Of a DNA stretch of 64,000 nt, positions 1-12,100 are shown piece after piece. Position 1 is the stretch's first letter; each line of letters starts with the position of its first letter. This DNA comes from Owenia fusiformis. Its lineage: Eukaryota > Annelida > Polychaeta > Sabellida > Oweniidae. The notes below the pieces were generated by a model that saw only the letters and a list, made by a program, of their open reading frames with translations, made no database searches and was not told the origin of the DNA. The stretch lies in the NCBI GenBank assembly GCA_903813345.2, contig CAIIXF020000004.1, forward strand, positions 3,121,525-3,185,524, in the 5' to 3' direction. The translations under genes and the position numbers were made by a program.

Positions 1-37
1 ATATCCTTTGATTTATCAGTTATATGATTTTTTTATT

Positions 38-1765
38 ATGTCACCACCAAAAGTGGTGACATATTGTTATGGTCTCCGTTTTTTTGCGACGGCGTCCGGC
101 GGTTGGTGGTTGGCGTCCGGCGGTTGGCGTCCGGCGGTTGGCGTCCGGCGTCTGTAACAATTTCTTACAACTTCCTATAACATAACAAATACTGTTTAGA
201 TTGACTTCAATTTTTTTCTAAATCATCTACATGTTCTCAGAAGTTCAAATCTGACTTTAGATTTGACATTTGACCTTCAATGACCTTCTCAAGGTCAAAA
301 AGGTCTTTTTTCAACTTGCTTCACATTGACTAAATTTTTTTTCAAAATCATCTACATGTTCTCAGAAATTCAAATCTCACTTTAGATTTGACTTTAGATT
401 TGACATTTGACCTTCAAATCTGACTTTAGATTTGACATTTGACCTTCAATGACCTTCTCAAGGTCAAAAAGGTCTGTTTTCAACTTGCTTCAAATTGACT
501 AAATTTTTTTTTCAAAATCATCTACGTGTTCTCAGAAATTCAAATCTGACTTAAGATTTGACTTAAGATTTGACATTTGACCTTCAATGACCTTCTCAAG
601 GTCAAAAAGGTCTGTTTTCAACTTGCTTCAAATTGACTAGAATTTTTTTTCAAAATCATCTACGTGTTCTCAGAAATTCAAATCTGACTTTAGATTTGAC
701 TTAAGATTTGACATTTGACCTTCAATGACCTTCTCAAAGTCAAAAAATGTCAAAAAGGTCTTTTTTCAACTTGCTTCAAATTGACTAAATTTTTTTTTCA
801 AAATCATCTACATGTTATCAGAAATTCAAATCTGACTTTAGATTTGACATTTGACCTTCAATGACCTTCTCAATGTCAAAAAAGGTCAAAAAGGTCTGTT
901 TTCAACTTGCTTCAAATTGACTAATATTTTCAAAATCATCTACATGTTCTCAGAAATTCAAATATGACTTAAGATTTTCTCAAGGTCAAAAAAGGTCAAA
1001 AAGGTCTTTTTTCAACTTGCTTCAAATTGACTAAATTTTTTTTTCAAAATCATCTACATGTTATCAGAAATTCAAATCTGACTTTAGATTTGACATTTGA
1101 CCTTCAATGACCTTCTCAATGTCAAAAAAGGTCAAAAAGGTCTGTTTTCAACTTGCTTCAAATTGACTAAATTTTTTTTTCAAAATCATCTACATGTTCT
1201 CAGAAATTCAAATATGACTTAAGATTTGACTTTAGATTTGACATTTGACCTTCAATGACCTTCTCAAGGTCAAAAAAGGTCAAAAAGGTCTGTTTTCAAC
1301 TTGCTTCAAATTGACCAAATTTTTTTTTCAAAATCATCTACATCTTTTCAGAAGTTCAAATTTGACTTAACAAGTTCTCAGAAGTTCAAATCTGACTTTA
1401 GATTTGACCTTTGACCTTCAAGGTCAAAAAGGTCTTTTTTCAACTTGCTTCAAATTTACTTAATTTTTTTTTCAAAATCATCTACATGTTCTCAGAAGTT
1501 CAAATCTGACTTTAGATTTGACATTTGACCTTCAATGACCTTTTCAAGGTCAAAAAGGTCTTTTTTCAACTTGCTTCAAATTTACTTAATTTTTTTTTCA
1601 AAATCATCTACATGTTCTCAGAAGTTCAAATCTGACTTTACATTTGACATTTGACCTTCAATGACCTTCTCAATGTCAAAAAAAGTCAAAGAGGTATTTT
1701 TTCAACTTGCTTTAAATTGACCAAATTGTTTTAGGTGGTGACATTTTGTCATGTCAATGCCTTGT
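38..1765. repeat. Minisatellite-cored repetitive element
   Basis: The left arm starts with a small palindrome (GTCACCACC/GGTGGTGAC type) at about 41-60, followed by three 15-bp repeats of the GGCGTCCGGCGGTT type (about 82-150). The core (about 180-1725) has about 11 irregular units of 113-171 bp, each carrying AAATCATCTACATGTTCTCAG and a TTTGACCTTCAATGACCTTC block. The right arm ends in GGTGGTGACATTTTGTCATG (about 1733). A tandem-repeat core between unique arms recalls bivalve pearl-type or Helitron-derived elements; that comparison is from memory. A degenerate, core-less relative lies at 14773-14875. Confidence 0.8.
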
Positions 1766-3102
1766 TCATAAATTGATATCTACATGAACAAGGGTAGCAA
1801 ATTTCACAGTAACTATGGACTTAAATGATTTATTAAAGCCTGTTCTTGTACGAGAATCAATAGATACATGTAACAGTAATTTGAGTTGATTTATTGAACC
1901 CTTTTTTCCAGACATTTATTTTTACGTTAAACATATAGTCTTACAATTGTGTACAATTATTTAGTGTTTTTCACACTATCACCATTCATTCAGTATTCGC
2001 AAATTATGATGCACTTTTGGTGTCATTGTTATTTGCCGAATATGTTTTAGAGATAAGAAATATACCACTTAGAATACCAAAATTTATTCTGAATTGAAAG
2101 ATTAATCTAAACTATAATTTAATTGAAAAGGATCAATGTTAACCAATATATTCATGGAGTTACCTTCTAGCATCTAAAATTCACTTTTCAAATGTTTATA
2201 CTCATTATTAATACAGAATTTAGCAATATTAATTTTGCATTTAGACAAATTATTTTGAATTGACCTTTTATTTGATTAATTGTAGTTATCATCATTCATT
2301 TTGCTTTATTAGGACTAATTGCCATTCATTGATTTTATGTGCAAATGTCAAAATCCTGCATTTTATTTCAAAGGACACAGGGTCGTTATAAAAACTCACG
2401 GTTCAATCCCTTGAAGAAGCGAATTATTTGTTCCCCAGAAATATTTTATTCATGCTTGCTTAATGACAATCAGGTCATATATCTAGGACATATATTATTC
2501 ATCAAAGAAAACCTTGTTTGACAGTTTCCAAGAATGACAATTAGGTCATATGTTATACATCAAATAAAACCTTGTTTGAAAGTCTTCAAAAAGTTTTTTT
2601 GTAAATCAGCCTGTCACCCTTCTGAGATTGGAATAGAGCCATTTTCTTGCACTTATATTAAAGGTATATAATAAAAGATAGATAATTTTACTTCCAAATG
2701 TACAAAGGCTGGTTGGTATATCCTTTGTTTCAAACTTATTGGATTAATATCGGCTCAGAGGCAAAATTGAATAGATGCGTATTGTGAAAAAGATTTTCAC
2801 AATATAAAAGACCAATGAAACAAAGTACTCTAATAATATGAAGTTTTCAATTTATAACTGATATGATGAAAATGATATTGATTTATTTACAACATTCAGT
2901 GTTTTATATTAGTTATCTCAATATAATTTATAGGGGTTTGATTGTATATAATTCAGGTATTGAGGCCCAGTTGCTTCGTATAGTGGTATTAATTGATGAT
3001 TTATAGGGGTTTGATTGTATATATTTCAGGTTTTGAGGCCCAGTTGCTTGGTATAGTGGTATTTATTGATGATTTATAGGGGTTTGATCATATATATTTT
3101 AG
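1766..3102 (+). other. Intron of dynein gene A, no exon seen
   Basis: About 1.3 kb of AT-rich sequence. The dynein exon at 3103 begins two bases into a codon, so another exon must lie upstream. I could not find it between the repeat element and 3103, so this stretch is read as intron. The only notable structure is the 70-bp triplication near its 3' end. Confidence 0.5.
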
Positions 3103-3130
3103 GTCTTGAGGCCCAGTTGCTTGGTATAGT
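2925..3130 (+). repeat. Three ~70-bp tandem copies spanning a splice acceptor
   Basis: Three head-to-tail copies carry GGGGTTTGATTGTATATATT, a pyrimidine/AG acceptor and the exon start (GAGGCCCAGTTGCTTGGTAT at about 2963, 3033 and 3108). Only the third continues into the long dynein exon; the first two hit intron-like sequence after about 20 bases. Confidence 0.85.
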
Positions 3131-6100
3131 TGTGCGCAAAGAAAGACCAGAATTGGAGGAACAAAAAGACAATCTCGTAATAAACATCGCCAAGGGAAAG
3201 AAAAAACTTGTTGAACTTGAAGATGAAATTTTGAGGTAAAAAAATCATCTCAAATATCATTAAAATATAATTCAATTAATTAATTTGCTATTACCATGTA
3301 TTAAATATACATAGAGTGTATAATTTGGGTAAAAATATAATGGAACTAATGTTTTATTTGAATTATTGATTCTTGAAAACATTTTGAACATAAGTTTTGG
3401 TTTTGGTTTTGCTATTTTGTACATACCATATTTTGCATCAAAGTTTGTGAAAATGTTAAAACTAATTATGGACCGTCTTGATTTCAAGGTTACTAAATGA
3501 GGCCAAGGGGTCTTTACTTGATGACGAACAGCTAATCAACACACTTCAAACATCAAAGACGACATCACAAGAAGTTGGAGAACAACTTCAGATTTCTGAA
3601 CAGACTGAAATCAAGATCGATGCAGCAAGAGAGGTATTTTTATGAAAAACAGACATATCCTAATTATCCTAGTTTTCCAAATCCCAATAGGTGTAACCAA
3701 CAATTGCTTTGTATATAGCCTGATGCTTTCTTATTTAAAGGCAGAATCAGATATATGGGAGTGACAAAGTTACAAGCAACATGTACATCTGACCTACCAT
3801 TCTATTCTTTCCAATCTCAAATACAATATCTCCCAAAAGATTCATGATATGTTTTAAATTGGTGAAGTTATTATGGATTCAAAGTGCAAAAAAAAAATTC
3901 TCCCAAAAAATAAGAATGGTAACCATTCTTATAGTAAAATAATATACATTATTGTAAAAATCTTTAGTTTTCATGAAATAAAGTGTGCACTTTGGGGATT
4001 TTTAGAAAATAGACATGAAATGGAATGACATAAGCCAAAAAAATTCTAAAATTGAAACAATTTTTTGTTAGACTGCTCGCTATATCTGTTTCTCTCTTTA
4101 TTAACTTTTTTATGAGATTTTGGAAGATTTGTATACTCATCTCAAAAAACAAAGTTATTTTTTCATTTTTAATTTCCGAGGATTTCCAAGAAACTGTATT
4201 AGGTCTATTTGGTTTTTGGAATCATCTGGCTTTTGTGGAACACCTCAAACTTTAATCAACTTAGTGAAATGTATTATTGATATTAACTCTTCAAATTATT
4301 GGTGTAACATGGAGTTCACTGTACAGAAAAACATGTCTGATTAAATTGTTTTTGTTATCAGATAGAAGGTTTGGGTAAGCAGTTGTTCTCAACATGTTTT
4401 AAATAAAAGTCTATGATAGATTAAAAATTGGACTGCTAACATTAGAAAGGTAAGAGTGATATACAATCAGGTTTTGGTGTACATCTTTTTCTATTTTTAC
4501 AGGGATACAGACCATGTGCCCAGAGGGCTTCGATCCTCTTCTTTGTCTTAAATGACATGGGTAGGATAGACCCTATGTACCAGTTCTCATTAGATGCCTA
4601 CATAGAGCTTTTTAATATCTCCATTGACAAAAGTCAAAGGAGTGGCAAGCTTGAAGAAAGAATACAAAATCTTAATGATTACCATACATTTGCTGTTTAT
4701 AGGTAAGATTTTTATTTTTATTTATCATTACATAGTAATTGATTTCAAAGTTGACCCTTTGAACTTTGTCAGTCAATTTGTTTAAAATATATTTCTGGAA
4801 TTTATATTTTTTATCACTCGAAGACTTTCATTTAATCTATAATACATGTATGTCAGTATGTAAAATCTGTGTCAGCATCCAGTCATCATCTGTTCATTTA
4901 CAATTTTCCTATTAAGTGCTCATATTCATTGCCTTGTTTTGAAAAATTGGTTCTCAAAATGAGAACTGATTCTGATTAAGTGCTGCCATTTTCAGTATAT
5001 ACCTCCTTTCCTTCTCCATATATATTTAATAGTCATTTATACTTCAATTTTTCAGGTTTACATGTAGAGGATTGTTTGAGAAACACAAGTTGTTATTCTC
5101 ATTCCAAATGTGTGCCAAGATCTTAGAGGCTTCTGGTAAACTCAACATGGATGAATACAGCTTTTTCCTCAGAGGCGGAGTGGTTAGTACAATTATATCC
5201 CTCATTGACCATTTATTCTAAAACCTAATAGAGCTTCTTTCATATAAGAGATGGAGGGTTTAGTAGATTTATATCTCCCATTGACCATTTATTATGAAAA
5301 TTGATACAGCTTTTTCCTCAGAGGCAGAGTGGTTAGTACAATTATATCCCTCATTGACCATTTATTCTAAGACTTAATAGAGCTTCTTTCATATAAGAGA
5401 TGGAGGGTTTAGTAGATTTATAGCTCCCATTGACCATTTATTATGAAAATTGATACAGCTTTTTCCTACTCATAGACAGAGTGGCTAGTACAATTATAAC
5501 CCTCATTGACCATTTATTCAAAAACTTCTTTGTACATTTGTAAAGCTCAAATTTCAAGAAGTTGTGTTTTTATTTATGTCTAACACTCATTAATGCTATC
5601 AAAACTATCTTCAGTGAGTAGAATAAATCAAATTATTATTTTTCCAGGTATTGGACAAAGACAATCAAATGGACAACCCTTGTAGTAATTGGCTAAACGA
5701 TTCTGCCTGGGACAATGTAACAGAGTTAGATAAACTCACAAACTTTCATGGTATTATGACATCATTTGAACAATACCCACGTGACTGGAACATTTGGTAC
5801 GTGTCGTCAGAACCAGAAACTGCCGGCTTACCAGGTAAAATCAGGCTTCTCTCATTCATTGTTTTGTATTGAAATCATTGGTGACCAGTTTATGTATTTA
5901 AAAACAATTTTTTTAATGAAATCGAAAACTGCCATTTTAATTTTTGTTGCAAACGTCAATTCTGAAAACATTAAGCTCTGAAATTCTGTTCTAGAGTCTT
6001 TTTTTATAAATCTTTATTAATACATATACAGGGTGTCCCGAAAGTATGGGGCCCCCCTTAGGCAGGTATACACCAATGTCCCCATAGTATGTTTCATATA

Positions 6101-9100
6101 TCATTTTAAAGCTTGTCCAAAGTTACATTGATTCGCCAAGTATCATGGTTCAACTCACAAACGGGAAAAAGTTACACACATTTCAAAATGTATTGTTTTA
6201 CCAAAATTAAAGTTTAGTTTTACACTAAATTAATAGTCGCCGTGTCTCCCTTGGCCATGTTTACAGCAGCAATTCTTTCCAGATATGACCTTAAATACAC
6301 TGCAAAAGGGGTATGGCATTTAATAATCCTCATAAAACCTTTTTAAGGCATTTTAGAAGAGTTTCCTTGGAGTGTCTGCCTTTACCGACCTCTTTTTACA
6401 ACTCAATATCCATCCTCTCTTTAACGATATCACCCACATTTTTGGTCACATTCAGGTAAGCGGTGTTTCCAGGATACTGATTTTAACTTTAATTTTGGCC
6501 AAACACTAAGTTTTGAAATGTCTGTAACTTTTTCCCATTTGTAAGTTGAACGATGATACTTGGCAAATCAATGTAACTTTGGACAAGCTTTAAAATGATA
6601 TATGACACATACTATGGGAACATTGGTGTATGTCTGCCTAGGGGGGGGATACTTTCGGGACACCCTGTATACACATATTAATACCCAATACATTTTTTAC
6701 GAAATAGGTGAATGGGACAATGCATGCAATGAGCTACAGAGAATGTTGATTGTAAGATCAATGCGCCCCGATCGTGTCTCATTCTGCGCTACATCATTTA
6801 TCATTAACAACCTTGGCTCCAAGTTTGTAGAACCTCCTGTACTGGATATGAAACAAGTGGTGAGTGCAATATTATTGATTGATTTGAAGTGCAATACAGG
6901 ATATATTGTGCTCGAGAAATTCTGTATTGGCATGACACAAAGTCGAGTGAATGATGAAGTGAATTCTACATTCTCCACATTGCTACTGAGATTGTCCACT
7001 TCGTACCAATATTTTCTACCCTGCTTGCAGAGTCTAGTTAAACTACACTCTGCCTAGTAGAAACCATATTACAGTTTAGTAGCCCCGCCCCCACGACGGA
7101 TGCCGGTGACAGTTCGGGTAATAAATCACTTCTGACCTACTCGCTGACCTTTCTTCCACCAGTCAGCGAGCTTGAAGAAACACGCGCCAAAATAAATTCT
7201 GAATTGTCATTGGTCAATTCCGGGCTTAACGATGACGTCAGAACGAATGACCATATATAGAACGTCGGTCAAATTTGGCCGACGAGCACTGATTGGCGCG
7301 GTGAGTTCACAGGTCTATTTTAGTTTGAAAGAGTGAAGACGAAGCTCTCTTTTTAAGAAGTGAAGTCGAACGAATGCAAAGGGTAAATATTTTCTGTATT
7401 GCTACAGAGATGGTCAATTGGGACAATCGAAAGTAGCAATACAGATTGGTGCAGCACAAGAACTGACCAATCAGAGGGCTTCATTTTACAGATCATACAA
7501 TAAAAAAACATTGCTATTCATTTAAAAGTTCTCATAAATAATTTATCATAGGTATGTTCAGTTGCTTAAGTAGAGTTGTTCGGTGAATATTAATTGAAGC
7601 AAAATAGTCCATAGTAATTACAGACACTTGTATTGTAATGAAAAGAAAATGATCAGATTTTTCTAGCAAGCATAAAGCATGTGATCCCAAAGTTAAGTAG
7701 ATGCATTAGCTAATCTCTCACAATATTTACACCAAGCTTTGATTTACAAAAAAAATCATAAGTAAACTAAAAGGTATATGTAAATGTATGATTCCAGGTG
7801 GAGGACTCCACTACTAGGACACCATTGATATTTGTATTGTCTCCTGGTGTGGACCCCACTAGTATGTTTCTACAGCTCAATCATAAGTAAACTAAAAATT
7901 ATATTTAAATGAATGTTTCCAGGTGGAGGACTCCACTACTAGGACACCATTGATATTTGTGTTGTCCCCTGGTGTGGACCCCACTAGTATGTTGCTACAG
8001 CTCGCTGAACACAGTGGCATGGCTACAAGGTTCCATGCTCTTTCCCTGGGTCAAGGTCAGGCTCCCATAGCAACACGCATGATTCATGAAGGTGTCAAAG
8101 AGGTGAGACAGTTACATATTTTATTCTTCAAGTACATTCACACCTCTTGGGGTCAAGTACAAACAAAAAATTATAACAATTATAAAGGAAGGAAAAAGAT
8201 GACATTTACATGTAAAAAAACTACATAACTATTAGTATTACTATTAATACATATACTTATCCTATGCCAAGTAGAGTTTTAGGGAGATAAGTTGGTAAGA
8301 TATATCCCGTATCCTGATTTTGAGGTTTCCATATCCAGAACCTCCATATCTCCCGCCATATCTCCTGCTTTGGTGCATATCTTCCCACTTCCGATGCATA
8401 TCTTACCGCTTCCGGTAATGCAATAAAATAACTTTGCATATGAATGATTTGTTTATTTTTACACCTTGCAATATTGAAATGGCCATATGCCCCTGAAAAC
8501 TCTACTTGGTATAGGATAAAGCAGTCATATATGGTCGGTTTGAATATTGGGTTCATCCCTCGTGAGATATGCACATCTACCTTCGGTCCCCACGGTCCCT
8601 CAGGTAGATATGCATATCTCCCTCTGGATAAACCCCATATCCAAAACCTCCCAGTACATAACCCTTATATATACTGTATGGTATATTGATGCTGTTTACA
8701 TTTGGAATACCTGACTGTATTGATGTATAAAATGTTGATAGAACCTTTTCTCTAAATACCATTAAAAACACAACTGAAAGTTCAAAAAATGTTCTTACTC
8801 TTTAGTCAATTATATTATAAATATAATGGATTCTGTGTTAGATGATTATTACAAATTTAGTTGCTCCAAAGCTTGGAGTTGGTCATAAATCATGCAGTAA
8901 TTGCACTTATGTTTCATGTTTTTTTGTTTTTTCTACCTTTAAGGGCAACTGGGTATTCTTGGCTAACTGTCACTTGTCTCTCAGCTGGATGCCACAGCTG
9001 GATAAACTTGTAGAGCAGTTACAAGTTGAACAGCCGCATCCAGAATTCAGACTGTGGTTAAGTAGTTCTCCTCATCCTGAGTTTCCCATCTCCATACTCC

Positions 9101-12100
9101 AAGCTGGAATCAAAATGACAACAGAACCCCCCAAGGTATGTTGGATTGTGCCCTTGTAGTTTTTAGAATTTTTTAGAATCGTCAGAGGGGTAATAAAGTA
9201 CTCAAGGAACAAAATGAATTTTGAGAATGATATCCTCAGGCATAAAATTGAATGATATGAATTTGAATGATGTAAAGAATACTAGAGAGTAAATTTCATT
9301 GATACATATTGATTATTTCAAAGTACTTAGTGTATTATTGTATGTGAATCAAACACACTTATTCAATACACTTCTGTTATGGATTTAACTGCCAATTGGA
9401 TATCACGTTTCTTTGTACATAAACATTTGATTTGTTTGAATATTGGAATTTGTTTCATTTAGATTGTACTTATTTATGGGTCTCTTTATGATTTCAAAAG
9501 TTTCAAAAGATTAAGTAAAAATTGTGAATATATTCATTTCTGTAAGATGATGGTCCATGACATTGTGCTTATGAATTTGAATTATTTCAGGGTCTGAAAG
9601 CAAACATGAAGCGTCTATACACATTGCTGACTGATCAACAATTCACAAGATGCAAGAAACAAGACAAGTACAAGAAACTGTTGTTTTGCTTGTGTTTCTT
9701 CCACAGTGTGTTATTAGAGAGAAGAAAGTTCTTAATGTTGGGTTGGAACATTGCCTATGAGTTCAACGACTCTGATTTTGAGGTATGTAGTGTACTTTTA
9801 CCTAAAGAAAACATATAGATTTGTAAATGTGTTGGAAGTTTTACTTACCCAACTGGAAATCCCTCCAGAAATTTGATTCATTTAATTTTCATAAGAATAT
9901 TATTATATTATTCTTATATTTCTAATTATTATATGTTTGCCATTATATTTGATTTTTAATAAATCAATGTTTAAAATCCTTTCTCTTGTGTAGGTATCAG
10001 AGAACCTCCTCAGTATTTATCTTGACGAGTATGATGAAATCCCATGGGATGCTCTCAAATATCTCATTGCTGGTATCAACTATGGAGGCCATGTTACCGA
10101 TGACAGTGACAGGCGTCTACTGTTGACATACATCAATGATTTCTTCCAAGAGAATAGTGTTAGCACACCATTTCATAAGTAAGTCTACAAATTTTTCCTT
10201 TCATTTAATGGACAGCCCTTTCCAGACAAGCAAATTCACAACCTTTGATGTAAAATTCGGTTTTATCAACTCTGATGTCTTTGCTTGTGATTAAGGAATC
10301 TGAGGTATTTTGGTATTCTAGATCGTTAATTTAATGATAGAAATTAGCTGAATGTTTACGTTTAAAAATAATTTCCATTAAATTCTCACATTGTCAAATA
10401 GAAAGTTATATCTAGAAAATTGAATTGATCAAAACGATGTACATCAATTACACAATTTCAGAGTTATATCAACATAGTTGAAAATAGAACACCAAAAAAG
10501 CATGAACAGTTATTTTGAAACATTTTACAATTTTCAAACAAATTCAAATGAATAAGGAAATTAAGGAATATTAAGGTCTATAAAGAATATTTTACTTTTA
10601 GATTGTCAATTCTTCCAACATACTACGTTCCTAAAGATGGTCCTCTATCTGCTTATATCGAATACATCACCATGCTGCCAAACATTGATCACCCAGAGGC
10701 CTTTGGGCAACATCCAAATGCTGATATTACATCCCAGATCCAAGAGACCAGGATGTTGTTTGAGACATTATTGTCTCTTCAACCCCAGGTTTCATCCTCA
10801 GGAGGGGAGAGCAGAGAAGATAAGGTATTGCAGACTTAGAAATGCTTATAATTGATTATCCTAATCTTGAAAATAGTTCACAAAAATCACTTATACATAC
10901 CATTTTGAGTTTATATACATATCTTTTCACAAAATATGAAGACTCGTTTTTAACCCATTTTGATTCATTTTGATGTTTTCTTTCAGGTGTTAGAGTTGGC
11001 TAGTAACATTTACAAAACATTACCAGAAAATATTGACTATGAGAACACTGTTAAAATACTCTCAGTAGACCCATCTCCCTTAAATGTGGTCCTCTTACAA
11101 GAGATCCAACGTTATAATGCGCTCCTTAATGAGATCCGCAACCAGTTGACAGACTTAGAGCGTGGTATTCAAGGTTTGGTTGTGATGTCACAAGAATTGG
11201 AAGATATATTCTCCTGTATATATGATGCCAGAGTTCCACCTGCCTGGGAAAAGGTAATTTTGAAATTACTGGTACATCATTTTAAAGGGTGCCAAAGAAT
11301 CATTCAGAAATTAAAACAAAATAATTGATTTTTTTTGTTTACTCAATATGTGACTTTTCTTATATTTCAGGCTTACCCCTCTATGAAGCCCCTTGGTAAC
11401 TGGACTCGTGATTTAGTGGACCGCGTAGCACAGTTTGAGAAATGGGCCACCACAGCTCACCCTCCTAACATATTCTGGATGTCTGCATTCACCTTCCCTA
11501 CAGGGTTCCTAACTGCTGTTTTGCAGACTTCAGCCAGGCAGAATAATGTAAGACCAATTACAACAAACATAATGTGCCATATTGTTTTATTTGTGAATTC
11601 ATAAATCTACTTTTACCCAAGAGATCACCATGGCTAGATCAGAAATTTTGTTATATATTTTTGATTTAACCAAACTTTAAAGTACTTCTCCTTTAGGTAT
11701 TAATAACCATACATGCCATCTTTTATTTGTAAATTCATACTCACATTTACTTTTACTCCTGAGATAATCATGGCTTGATCAGAAATTTCATATAACAGAA
11801 CATAATGTGCCATATTATTTTACTTGTGAATTCATAATTATTAAATTTACTTTTTTAAATAATGGTTTTAAATTTTTTTATTTTTTGATTTAACATAATT
11901 TAAAAGTACTTCTCCTTTAGGTATTAATACCTATAGACGCATTTTCTTTGTACTGAATATCTAAATCATAAAGTGAATTATATTACATGTATGCATTTTT
12001 CAGGTGTCTGTTGATCTACTCTCATGGGAGTTCACTGTCCTTACTGTAGATGATAACAACATAATGAGTGCTCCTAAGGTAAAGTAGCATTTTAGTAGTT

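Noticed and set aside
180-1740. CRISPR-like array
   Set aside because: Unit length is irregular, the spacers are repeated too, and the context is eukaryotic.
6602-7057. Single 151-codon open frame over the dynein exon at 6708
   Set aside because: It reads from the right arm of a MITE through the exon into the intron; the true exon is 6708-6859.
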